Shown: positions 6,827 through 15,071 of the stretch, in pieces
How the letters are laid out: every line of letters starts with the position of its first letter
How positions within the stretch are numbered: the stretch's first letter is position 1
Origin: an uncultured Clostridia bacterium
Lineage (GTDB): Bacteria; Bacillota; Clostridia; UBA1381; UMGS1253
Assembly: GCA_934456295.1 (NCBI GenBank)
Contig: CAKSHB010000013.1
Coordinates: forward strand, 1-38,937
Reading direction: 5' to 3'
DNA length: 38,937 nucleotides
Made by a program: the position numbers and the translations under genes
The notes under the pieces: generated by a model
Told to the model about the DNA's origin: nothing
Seen by the model: only the letters and a program-made list of their open reading frames with translations
The model's database searches: none

Positions 6827-8404
6827 TTATATCTCGGATTTAACCTTTGCAGCCTCAAAATCCTCCTCAATTTCTTTTGAGGGCGGAGGCGAAAGCAGCG
6901 AACCGACCACAATGCAGATTGATGAGAATATGAAAGCGGGAAGGAGCTCATAAATTGCCCATGCGCCGCCAAATTCCGATATGCCAAGTTTCCATAAGAA
7001 TACCATAGCCGCACCGCCGACCATACCTGCGATTGCGCCTGTCTGGGTCGTTCTCTTCCAGAAGAGCGAGAACAGCATAAGCGGACCGAAGGTTGCACCA
7101 AAGCCTGCCCATGCAAATGATACGATGCTGAATATTACGCTGTTTTCATCAAGGGCAATAATAATTGCGATAGCTGCGATTGCAAGAAGTGTAATTCTTG
7201 ATATAAGCATAACCTGTTTATCATTTGCGTCTTTCTTGATAAGGCCCTGATAAATGTTTTTGGCAAATGCCGATGCCGCAATAAGCAAATATGAGTCCGA
7301 CGAGCTTATTGTTGCGGCGAGTATTCCTGCCATTACAAGACCTGCAAAAATAGGCGGCAGAGCGCTTTTTGAAAGCGTTATGAATATGTTTTCGGCTGAG
7401 GACTTTGTAAGATGCTCGGCGCCGAAGAGCTGTCTGCCGACAATTCCGATAAATACGGCAACGGCAAGCGATATGAGTACCCATATCATAGCAATTCGTC
7501 TTGAACGTTTCAGCTCGTCCTCTCTGCGTATTGCCATGAATCTTAAAAGTACCTGCGGCATACCGAAATAGCCCAAACCCCATGCGAGCATAGAGCAAAC
7601 ACTGAGCCAGCCGTATTCGGCAGCTTCGCCGAACATCGGTTTTCCTGCCTCAACAACCTGCTGGACAGTGCCGTCCGGCAATTCATGCATTACAGGTGTT
7701 GCAAGTCCGAAGAAGTCCAAAAATCCGGGTATTTTGCCTGCATTTTCAATTACAGCGCCAACTCCGCCGGCATTGATTGTGCTGACGGTTACAACAACCG
7801 CAAGCGCAACTATCATTACGACGCCTTGCATAAAGTCGGACGCACTCTCAGCTAAAAATCCGCCGAGAATTGTGTAAAGAAGCACAAATGCCGCACCGAC
7901 AATCATCATTGAAATATAGGGCAAGCCGAAAAGTGTTGAAAAAAGCTTGCCGCATGTTACAAAGCAGCTTGCGGCGTATACCGTGAAGAAAATAAGTATA
8001 AAGAGCGCGGAAAGCGTCATGATTAACTTTTTGTTCTCACGGAAACGATTTGAGAAAAACTCGGGCAGCGTTATCGAATTGTTTGCCCGAATACTGTAGC
8101 GGCGAAGTCTTTTTGATACAATAAGCCAGTTTAGGTATGTACCGAGAGCCAGACCTATTGCCGTCCATACCGCGTCGGCAAGACCGCACCAGTATGCAAC
8201 GCCCGGCAGACCCATCAGAAGCCAGCCGCTCATATCGGAAGCCTCGGCGCTCATAGCGGTTACCCACGGACCGAGCGAGCGCCCGCCCAGAAAATAGTTC
8301 TCCGAGCTTTGGTTAGCCGTTTTGGCAAATACTATGCCTATTACGATTACGACTGCCATATAAACAACCATGGCAATCAGGATTTGCAGTGTTTGACTGT
8401 CCAT
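6827..8404 (-). CDS. putP: Sodium/proline-type symporter (SSS family)
   Basis: A 525-residue solute:sodium symporter with about 12-13 hydrophobic segments. Residues 20-55 contain the family's opening (NYFLGGRSLGPWVTAMSAEASDMSGWLLMGLPG), which in PutP carries residues of the sodium and substrate sites. SSSDSYLL and the late segment around FGATFGPLMLFSLFWKR are also typical of PutP. Length matches PutP (about 500). The start chosen is ATG 8404; a TTG one codon earlier (8407) is possible because GGGGGA lies upstream of both. It is monocistronic by context: own promoter, own terminator. Proline as substrate is by family resemblance only. Confidence 0.92.
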   Translation of the reverse strand: MDSQTLQILIAMVVYMAVVIVIGIVFAKTANQSSENYFLGGRSLGPWVTAMSAEASDMSGWLLMGLPGVAYWCGLADAVWTAIGLALGTYLNWLIVSKRLRRYSIRANNSITLPEFFSNRFRENKKLIMTLSALFILIFFTVYAASCFVTCGKLFSTLFGLPYISMMIVGAAFVLLYTILGGFLAESASDFMQGVVMIVALAVVVTVSTINAGGVGAVIENAGKIPGFLDFFGLATPVMHELPDGTVQQVVEAGKPMFGEAAEYGWLSVCSMLAWGLGYFGMPQVLLRFMAIRREDELKRSRRIAMIWVLISLAVAVFIGIVGRQLFGAEHLTKSSAENIFITLSKSALPPIFAGLVMAGILAATISSSDSYLLIAASAFAKNIYQGLIKKDANDKQVMLISRITLLAIAAIAIIIALDENSVIFSIVSFAWAGFGATFGPLMLFSLFWKRTTQTGAIAGMVGGAAMVFLWKLGISEFGGAWAIYELLPAFIFSSICIVVGSLLSPPPSKEIEEDFEAAKVKSEI

Positions 8405-8458
8405 CAAATAAATCCCCCTTATTTCTATTGGGCGGTAAACCTGCCCATAATGATATTA

Positions 8459-8486
8459 TAATACCATATATTCCTAAAAAATACAA
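8459..8486 (-). promoter_or_regulatory. Likely promoter of the symporter gene
   Basis: Minus strand TTGTAT (8481-8486), 16-nt spacer, TATTAT (8459-8464), with TG one base before the -10. An overlapping TATAAT lies at 8455-8460. Confidence 0.4.
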
Positions 8487-8572
8487 CAATAAATTACAAA
8501 TAATCATAGCATGCATTACAAACAATCATAATACGCATAATAAAAAACGCATATATGCATGAAACATCATGC

Positions 8573-8610
8573 AAAAAATCCCGTATTCTGCACATCGCAA
8601 AAATACGGGA
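8573..8610 (-). terminator. Terminator of the pgsA end of the ftsK-pgsA run
   Basis: AATACGGGA (8602-8610) pairs with TCCCGTATT (8579-8587) over a 14-nt loop; six T follow on the minus strand. It lies 25 bases past the pgsA stop. The stretch 8487-8572 is AT-rich without a gene. Confidence 0.85.
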
Positions 8611-8635
8611 TAATAAATACAATTTACATAAAGCG

Positions 8636-9187
8636 TTACTTTGTGTAGTTAATAACATCTTTATTTTTTATGATATATTCTGCGCCGGAATATATTGTTA
8701 TAATTACGGTTATCCATACAAGAGCGCTGTTTGCGTATGTGAGAAAAGGAAAAACGCCGATAAACTCATAAGACGCCATTATAAATGCAATTGTAACAAT
8801 CTGTATAACTGTTTTCAGCTTGCCTGACATAGCCGCCGCTATAACGCGTCCCGAGCTTGCGGCAACAACGCGCAGCCCCGTTACGGCAAATTCGCGCGCG
8901 ATTATAATTATCACGGCAACGGCGCAAATCTGACCAAGCTGCACCATGCCCACAAGCGCCGATATTACAAGCATTTTATCGGCGAGGGGGTCGATAAATT
9001 TGCCGAAGTCGGTGATTTGGTTATATTTGCGTGCAATATATCCATCCAGGCTGTCGGTCACCGAAGCAATCAGAAAGACGGCAACTGCTATAAAGCGCGA
9101 ATATAAAACCGCATCGCTCAGCAGAAAAAACAGAAAAACAGGTATCAGTGCAATTCTTATGAGTGTGATTTTGTTTGCAGTGTTCAT
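8636..9187 (-). CDS. pgsA: CDP-diacylglycerol--glycerol-3-phosphate 3-phosphatidyltransferase
   Basis: A 183-residue membrane enzyme that makes phosphatidylglycerol phosphate from CDP-diacylglycerol and glycerol 3-phosphate, the first committed step to phosphatidylglycerol and cardiolipin. The CDP-alcohol phosphotransferase motif is complete: Asp45, Asp48, Gly49, Ala52, Arg53, Gly62, Asp66, Asp70. Several hydrophobic segments flank it. The ATG overlaps the rimO stop (ATGA), so translation is coupled. The rimO-pgsA order is common in Firmicutes, often with ftsK upstream. Confidence 0.96.
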   Translation of the reverse strand: MNTANKITLIRIALIPVFLFFLLSDAVLYSRFIAVAVFLIASVTDSLDGYIARKYNQITDFGKFIDPLADKMLVISALVGMVQLGQICAVAVIIIIAREFAVTGLRVVAASSGRVIAAAMSGKLKTVIQIVTIAFIMASYEFIGVFPFLTYANSALVWITVIITIYSGAEYIIKNKDVINYTK

Positions 9188-10512
9188 ATTTCTTCTCCCA
9201 CCAGGTCATACTCCTGTGCACACAGAATTTTTACGTTTACAAATTCGCCTTCGTTCACTTCGCGTTTTGCGGCAAAATACACAAGCGAATCCACTCCTAT
9301 GCTGTCGCCGTAACCGCGCCCGACATACAGACAGCTTTCCTCATCAAATCCCTCGCACAGCGCCTCGAGCACACTGCCTATACGTTCGCTGTTTTTTTCG
9401 AACGATATTTCCTGCGCAATGGCCATAAGCTTGTCGCGGCGGCGCTGTTTTGTGCGTTTGTCTATCTGGTTCGGAAGTTTTGCGGCAGGGGTGTTTTCTT
9501 CTTTTGAATATGTGAAAACACCGACGTGGTCCATACGCGTTTCGCGCACAAAATCGCACAGCTCCTCAAAATCTTCGGCGCTTTCGCCCGGAAATCCCAC
9601 TATGAGCGATGTGCGTATAACTGCGTCACTTATTTTTTCGCGTATTTTGCATATAAGCGCAAGAAGCGCATCTTTGCTTGTATTCCGTCCCATTCTTTTT
9701 AAAACACTGTCGCTTGCATGCTGAATTGGTATGTCGAAATAGTGAAGAATTTTACTGTCGGACGCCATTGTGTCCAAAAGCTCGTCTGTAATTCCTTCGG
9801 GATAGCAATAATGCACACGTATCCATTTTATCCCGTCAACTTTGCAAAGTTGTCTGAGCAGCTCGGCAAGCTTGTATGAGCCGTACAAATCAATGCCGTA
9901 GCAGGTGGTATCCTGCGCAATCAGTATCAGTTCGCGTGCGCCCGAGCCGGCAAGATGCTCTGCCTCCTGCACAATGTCTTCGATTGTGCGCGAACGGTAT
10001 CTGCCGCGGAGTGACGGAATGACACAGTAGGTACATTTGTTGTCACAGCCTTCGGCGATTTTCAGATATGCGCTGTGGGGCTGAGTTGTAACTATGCGCG
10101 GCATACCGCTGAGAGTAAAGTCCTCACTGTGTCCGTACATGCATACAGCTTCGCCTGAAAATGCTTTGTCTATAACCTCGCATATTTTTGCAAAATCGCC
10201 CGTGCCGACTATTGCATCAACCTCGGGCAGCTCACGCTTTATGTCGTCATGATAGCGCTCCGCAAGACAGCCCGTAACAACCAAAAGCGAGCATGCGCCC
10301 TCTTCCTTAAAGCGTGCCATATCGAGGATTGTGTTTATCGATTCCTCTTTGGCGTCGCCGATAAAGGCACATGTGTTAACGATTATAACATCTGCCTTTT
10401 CGGGTTCATTTACAAATTCGCAGCCTTTCTGTGCAAGAAAGCCGAGCATGTTTTCGGTGTCCACAAGGTTTTTTGCACAGCCGAGCGATGCAACCGCTAT
10501 TTTAAGATTCAA
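9184..10512 (-). CDS. rimO: Ribosomal protein S12 (Asp89) methylthiotransferase
   Basis: Radical-SAM enzyme of 442 residues that adds a methylthio group to Asp89 of ribosomal protein S12. The N-terminal cluster-binding domain has Cys12 (SLGCAKNLVD), Cys48 (NTCAF) and Cys82 (VTGC). The radical-SAM motif CDNKCTYC gives Cys156, Cys160, Cys163, and a TRAM-type domain closes the protein. The start is taken as TTG 10512: AAGGAG lies nine bases upstream and the N-terminus then matches the family (LNLKIAVASLGC). The frame is open 14 codons further, inside recX. It overlaps the recX end by 11 bases and pgsA by 4. The RimO call rather than MiaB rests on overall resemblance and the ftsK-pgsA context. 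Confidence 0.94.
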   Translation of the reverse strand: MNLKIAVASLGCAKNLVDTENMLGFLAQKGCEFVNEPEKADVIIVNTCAFIGDAKEESINTILDMARFKEEGACSLLVVTGCLAERYHDDIKRELPEVDAIVGTGDFAKICEVIDKAFSGEAVCMYGHSEDFTLSGMPRIVTTQPHSAYLKIAEGCDNKCTYCVIPSLRGRYRSRTIEDIVQEAEHLAGSGARELILIAQDTTCYGIDLYGSYKLAELLRQLCKVDGIKWIRVHYCYPEGITDELLDTMASDSKILHYFDIPIQHASDSVLKRMGRNTSKDALLALICKIREKISDAVIRTSLIVGFPGESAEDFEELCDFVRETRMDHVGVFTYSKEENTPAAKLPNQIDKRTKQRRRDKLMAIAQEISFEKNSERIGSVLEALCEGFDEESCLYVGRGYGDSIGVDSLVYFAAKREVNEGEFVNVKILCAQEYDLVGEEI

Positions 10513-11098
10513 GCCATTCCTCTCCTTCGGTGTCACATTCTGCGCCCGCCTCACTTTTTACAGTGCTGACGGCATTTTTTATATCGGAAAAATTATATCC
10601 CTTCATCGCAAAATGGCGTATGATTTTTTCGGTGTTTTTTCTGTCAAAATTACCTGCAAGCTTTTTTCGTACAAGCCCGACAAGCGAGTCTGCCTCATCG
10701 ATTTCAAACTCACACAGTACATCTTCGATTACATAAGAGCTTATCCCTTTGTGCAAAAGAGCCTGCTTTATTCGTCTTATACCGTATTTGTTCGCACAAA
10801 GACAGTCGGAAATATATGTGCGCGCATACTCTGCGTCGTTGATAAAGCCGTATTCGCATGCCCATTCGGCTGCCTCATGCGCGATATCATAATCAAATCC
10901 ATACTTTTCGGTCAGTTTGGCGATAAGCTCTTTTTTTGTATACATGCGCCGCGACATGACGGACAGGGCTTTGTCCTTTGCCTTTTTAAACATGCCGCTT
11001 TCTCTGAGAGTGCAGTCTGCATCGGACATACCGTCCTCCGCTGAAACGCCGTATTCACTCATGCCGCAGTCACCGAAACTATCAAATTCTTTTTCCAA
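10502..11098 (-). CDS. recX: Regulatory protein RecX
   Basis: A 198-residue RecA modulator. Residues about 40-180 contain the three-helix repeats of RecX (ALSVMSRRMYTKKELIAKL, YGFINDAEYARTYI, YGIRRIKQALLHKGI). An acidic, Cys-containing extension of about 35 residues precedes the conserved part. The start is TTG 11098, six bases after GGGGAG; internal ATG codons at residues 13 and 24 lack such a site. It overlaps rimO at its 3' end and carries the rimO ribosome-binding site. RecX is more often next to recA; recA is not in this window. Confidence 0.9.
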   Translation of the reverse strand: MEKEFDSFGDCGMSEYGVSAEDGMSDADCTLRESGMFKKAKDKALSVMSRRMYTKKELIAKLTEKYGFDYDIAHEAAEWACEYGFINDAEYARTYISDCLCANKYGIRRIKQALLHKGISSYVIEDVLCEFEIDEADSLVGLVRKKLAGNFDRKNTEKIIRHFAMKGYNFSDIKNAVSTVKSEAGAECDTEGEEWLES

Positions 11099-11172
11099 AG
11101 TGCGCTCCCCAATTCATAATTATATTAATCATATAGTATTTATACCCATACTGTGCACTAAAAAACAAAATT

Positions 11173-12315
11173 TTACCAGAAAAGCATATCTCCGCCGCGC
11201 AGTTTATACAGAGCTTCGGCAAAGTAATAGTCGCCGTATATAATCGGCATATGCTTGCCCACATCAATCGGATAGTATCTTTCTGTACCCATAAGCATAA
11301 CGGGGTCTGTGCTTTCATCAAAATCGGCAAACTTTTCCGTCATCGCTTTAAGGATATTTATGGCAGCGTTCATATATATGCCGCTTTCGTATTCTCCTAC
11401 ATGCTTTGCTATTTCAATAAGTCCGCATGCCGCAACACCGCCGGCGGTTGTGTCATAGAAAACGGGTTCATCGGGGCTTCTGAAGTCGCAGCGTACGAGC
11501 CAGTCGTCGCATATGCACGATATAAAGTAGTGCGCAACGCGTTTTGCCGTATCGAGATACTCCTGTTTGCCCGTATGTATGTAGCTGAGAATGAAACCGT
11601 ACAGCGCCCAGCCTGCGCCTCTTGACCATGAGGACTCGGGAGCGTAGCCCTGACCTGCGATAATATCCTCAACCTCGCCGTTGTTAGGATTGTGTGCGAC
11701 AATATGGCATACACTGCCGTCCGCGCGGACATGGTCGCGCATTGCCATGTCGGCATGAGCCTCGGCGATAAATCTGTAGCGCGGGTCGCCCGTTTCTTCG
11801 CTTGCCCAGTACAGAAGCGGAATGTTCATCATTGTGTCGATAATTGTCCAACCGAGGTTGTCGCCGTTCCATGCGCGTATAAAGCTGCCGCCTATGTTAA
11901 AGCGCGCCGCAAGCATGTTTGCGGCATACATGGTGCGTGTGCGTGAGCTGCTGCCCTTGAAAAGGCGGTAATTTACGCCGCTCGAAATATGCCACATAAA
12001 GCCGACGTCATGATGAAGTGCGTCAAAGTTTTCAAAAGCCTTGTCGAGCAGCTCTTCGCCATGCTCTGCAACGGCTTTGTATGAGCTGTCCTTTGTTCCG
12101 CAGTACATTACCCACATAAGTCCGGGCCAGAAACCGTTTGTCCACCATGCTGCGCCAAACTTTGCGCCGGGTTCGAGCTGGTTGTCATACACACCGTCCT
12201 GCGCCGAATACGGCAGTTTGTCTTTTGTGCGCTGTGCAACTTTTTTCATCTTTTTGTCGAGCTTTGCCCATGTTTCATCGACCCATGCGCGGTTTTCTTC
12301 ATAAATGCTTTTCAT
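11173..12315 (-). CDS. Glycoside hydrolase family 88 (unsaturated glucuronyl hydrolase)
   Basis: A 380-residue (alpha/alpha)6-barrel enzyme with no signal peptide, hence cytoplasmic. GH88 enzymes hydrate the 4,5-double bond of unsaturated uronic acids at the non-reducing end of oligosaccharides produced by polysaccharide lyases. Expected catalytic aspartates are present: Asp103 (HHDVGFMW) and Asp160 (IIDTMMNIPLL). SSWSRGAGWALYG and the Trp-rich start (GAAWWTNGFWPGLMW) are also typical. ATG 12315 follows GGAG at five bases. It lies between ftsK and recX on the same strand with no terminator in the gaps. No lyase or sugar transporter is nearby, so substrate (glycosaminoglycan, pectin-derived or other) is open. 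Confidence 0.93.
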   Translation of the reverse strand: MKSIYEENRAWVDETWAKLDKKMKKVAQRTKDKLPYSAQDGVYDNQLEPGAKFGAAWWTNGFWPGLMWVMYCGTKDSSYKAVAEHGEELLDKAFENFDALHHDVGFMWHISSGVNYRLFKGSSSRTRTMYAANMLAARFNIGGSFIRAWNGDNLGWTIIDTMMNIPLLYWASEETGDPRYRFIAEAHADMAMRDHVRADGSVCHIVAHNPNNGEVEDIIAGQGYAPESSWSRGAGWALYGFILSYIHTGKQEYLDTAKRVAHYFISCICDDWLVRCDFRSPDEPVFYDTTAGGVAACGLIEIAKHVGEYESGIYMNAAINILKAMTEKFADFDESTDPVMLMGTERYYPIDVGKHMPIIYGDYYFAEALYKLRGGDMLFW

Positions 12316-12329
12316 AAAATCTCCATTCC

Positions 12330-12390
12330 GCCGGAGGCTGACATGAAAGAAGTTTTCGTAACGGGTTTTCTTTCACCAAATTTGTCCGGC
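12330..12390 (-). promoter_or_regulatory. Nested hairpin in the GH88 leader
   Basis: On the minus strand GCCGGA (12385-12390) pairs with TCCGGC (12330-12335), enclosing GAAAGAA (12368-12374) paired with TTCTTTC (12345-12351). The outer stem ends just before the GH88 ribosome-binding site (GGAG). It may be a leader control element or RNA-processing site; there is no T run, so it is not a plain terminator. Confidence 0.35.
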
Positions 12391-12427
12391 ATATATAATT
12401 TTTTTATTGGTTACAGCTTTAAAAGCC

Positions 12428-15001
12428 CTACTTTAAATCCTCGGCACTGACAAGCACATTTCTCGGCTTGCTGCCATCTGCGCCGCTTACTATGCCGCGT
12501 GCCTCCATCTGGTCAACGATACGCCCTGCGCGTGCATAGCCTACGCCCATACGGCGCTGTATCATTGAGGTGGATATCTGCCCAAGGCTTACTGCAAGCT
12601 CAATTGCTTTCGGCAGCAGCTCGTCACAGTCTGCATCGTCAGGCTCAACGCCTACGGAGGAATTTATTTTTTCGCTTATATCCTCGTTATATTCCGCCTG
12701 CGATGTGTCCTTTATAAATTCCACAATGCGCTCAACCTCTTTGTCGGAGATAAATGCGCCCTGTATACGCGTGGGCTTTGATGCGCCCATTGGCATAAAC
12801 AGCATGTCGCCCTTACCCAAAAGCTTCTCCGCACCTGCCGAATCAAGTATGGTGCGGCTGTCTATATGGCTCGATACCGCAAATGCGATACGAGAGGGAA
12901 TGTTTGCTTTGATTACGCCTGTGATTACGTTTACAGACGGACGCTGTGTGGCAATTATAAGGTGCATGCCTGCGGCACGTGCCATCTGTGCCAGACGGCA
13001 TATTGAATCTTCGATTTCTTTCGGTGCAACCATCATCAAATCCGAAAGCTCATCGATTATTATGACTATCTGCGGAAGCTTTTCCTCACCGTCAAGCTCA
13101 AGCACTTCGTTATAGCCGTTTAAATCGCGCACGCCGTTCTCGGCAAAAAGGTTATAGCGGCGGACCATTTCGCTTACTGCCCATGCAAGTGCACCCGACG
13201 CTTTTTTCGGGTCGGTCACAACGGGCACAAGCAGGTGCGGTATGCCGTTATACACACCAAGCTCAACTACTTTCGGGTCAACCATTATAAGCTTTACCTC
13301 ATTCGGGTCCGCTTTATATAAAATACTTGTAATAATCGAGTTTATGCATACGGATTTACCCGAGCCGGTGGCTCCGGCTATAAGCACATGCGGCATTTTT
13401 GCGATATCGCCGATAATTGATTTGCCGGTTATGTCCATTCCCAGTGCAACGGAAAGCTTTGATTTTGCGTTTTTAAACTCTTCTGATTCAATTACATCAC
13501 GCAGCGCAACGCTTGTGACTTCTTTGTTCGGCACTTCTATGCCGATTGCGGCTTTGCCGGGGATAGGAGCCTCTATTCTTACCGCCGATGCGGCAAGATT
13601 AAGCGCTATATCGTCGGCAAGATTTGTAATTTTGCTGACCTTTACGCCGACATTCGGCTGCAATTCATAACGCGTAACCGTCGGGCCGCGGCTAACCTGC
13701 AAAAGCTTTACTTCTACACCGAAACTTTTCAGCGTGTCAACAAGTTTAAGCGCCGTTTCGCGGAGCTCCTCACGTGAGTCAACACCCTTTTTCGGCTTAT
13801 TCGGAGCAAGCAAAGTTGTCGGCGGAAACTTATACGGGATAGGAATTGAGCGCATGTTGTCATCAAGCTGTCCGCGCAAATCCGCCTCCTGTTCGGCGCT
13901 GAGCCTCTCAACGCGTTTCGGCGCAGGCGCATCATGCGTGTTTTCGTGAATTGTTTCGTACGGTGACGGTTGCTTGGCCATATCTGCGGCGGAAACCGGA
14001 ATATCATGTGTGCCGGCATCTGATACACCGTGTCCGTCAAGCAGCTCGGCGGCGCTTATAATTTCCTCGGGTTCGGGTTCCGTAATTTTCTGCGCTATGG
14101 CGTCATACATCGGAATATCCAACGTATCCTCGCGGCTGTCGGGTTCGGGTATGATGTCGGCCGGCGCCTGCTGTTTTTTTGCGCTCTTCTTTTTATGCTC
14201 TATGATTTCGCCCGTATCGGTATCAACATCAAAATCAATCGAATGCTGAACGAGCGGACGCAGTCTGTCGTCGACAGAATCGGCAACACGGCGCACTGCT
14301 TTTCCGGCACGTCTGCCTGCATTTTCACCGAGTTCATAGGATTTTTCGGCACGGATTTCGGCAACCTCACGTTTTGCGCCGCGCATAAATCCCGCTATTA
14401 TACGGATAGGTGATATTTTGATGAGAAACATCACCAGGATAAGAGTGAGCGTTATAAATATTATGGCACAAATCCAGCTGCCCACGGTTGAAATAATGGG
14501 ATTTGCTATCATAGCGCCGAGTATGCCTCCGCCGATACCTGCACGGTTTGCAAGTTCAAACGCTTCAAACAGGCTGCTGTTTGTGCCGTTTGTGCCGAAG
14601 GTCTGCCAGAGTATGCTTATGCACAGCATTATGACTATCGAAAGTGAAAGTTTTATGTACATTCTGTTATAGTCGCGGCGTATCATAAGGTATACGGCGC
14701 AGCCGATGATAAAAACGGGGATAAGCATGGCAGAAAGCCCGAAAAGCCCGACAAACAGATACTTTACCGCCTCGCCGACATAGCCGCCGTACGGGGTATA
14801 GAGGCATACGGCAAACAAAAGCCCAAAGGCAACAAAAATAATTCCCGACAACTCAAAAAAGCGCGATTCACCCGAGCTTTGCGTATCGGAGTTGCTGCGT
14901 GTGGTTTTTGTATTGCTTTTTGCGCCCGCTCTGCTCTTTGCAGTTGTTTTTTTTGCCGCACCCGCACGTCTCGGCGGATTTGCCGCTGCTTTCCTTGGCA
15001 T
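12428..15001 (-). CDS. ftsK: DNA translocase FtsK/SpoIIIE
   Basis: An 857-residue septal DNA pump that moves chromosome ends through the division or sporulation septum. A basic N-terminus is followed by four or five hydrophobic segments (about 50-215), an acidic linker (about 260-380), then the motor: Walker A GATGSGKS near residue 545, Walker B IVIIIDELSDLM near 645, and RPSVNVITGVIKANIPSRIAF. The C-terminal winged-helix gamma domain is about 790-857 (MIQRRMGVGYARAGRIVDQME). ATG 15001 has GAGGAG eight bases upstream; a GTG three codons earlier sits on that site. It is the central gene of the minus-strand run yycH-like, ftsK, GH88, recX, rimO, pgsA. Confidence 0.96.
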   Translation of the reverse strand: MPRKAAANPPRRAGAAKKTTAKSRAGAKSNTKTTRSNSDTQSSGESRFFELSGIIFVAFGLLFAVCLYTPYGGYVGEAVKYLFVGLFGLSAMLIPVFIIGCAVYLMIRRDYNRMYIKLSLSIVIMLCISILWQTFGTNGTNSSLFEAFELANRAGIGGGILGAMIANPIISTVGSWICAIIFITLTLILVMFLIKISPIRIIAGFMRGAKREVAEIRAEKSYELGENAGRRAGKAVRRVADSVDDRLRPLVQHSIDFDVDTDTGEIIEHKKKSAKKQQAPADIIPEPDSREDTLDIPMYDAIAQKITEPEPEEIISAAELLDGHGVSDAGTHDIPVSAADMAKQPSPYETIHENTHDAPAPKRVERLSAEQEADLRGQLDDNMRSIPIPYKFPPTTLLAPNKPKKGVDSREELRETALKLVDTLKSFGVEVKLLQVSRGPTVTRYELQPNVGVKVSKITNLADDIALNLAASAVRIEAPIPGKAAIGIEVPNKEVTSVALRDVIESEEFKNAKSKLSVALGMDITGKSIIGDIAKMPHVLIAGATGSGKSVCINSIITSILYKADPNEVKLIMVDPKVVELGVYNGIPHLLVPVVTDPKKASGALAWAVSEMVRRYNLFAENGVRDLNGYNEVLELDGEEKLPQIVIIIDELSDLMMVAPKEIEDSICRLAQMARAAGMHLIIATQRPSVNVITGVIKANIPSRIAFAVSSHIDSRTILDSAGAEKLLGKGDMLFMPMGASKPTRIQGAFISDKEVERIVEFIKDTSQAEYNEDISEKINSSVGVEPDDADCDELLPKAIELAVSLGQISTSMIQRRMGVGYARAGRIVDQMEARGIVSGADGSKPRNVLVSAEDLK

Positions 15002-15071
15002 TTTTTCCACTCCTCATTTGTTAAAACATCAAAAATACTAAAACACTGAAATACTAAAACGTTAAAATACA

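Noticed and set aside
15002..15071. Short A-rich direct repeats (TACTAAAAC) between the yycH-like gene and ftsK
   Set aside because: Only two imperfect copies in an AT-rich spacer; too short to be called a CRISPR or a functional repeat.
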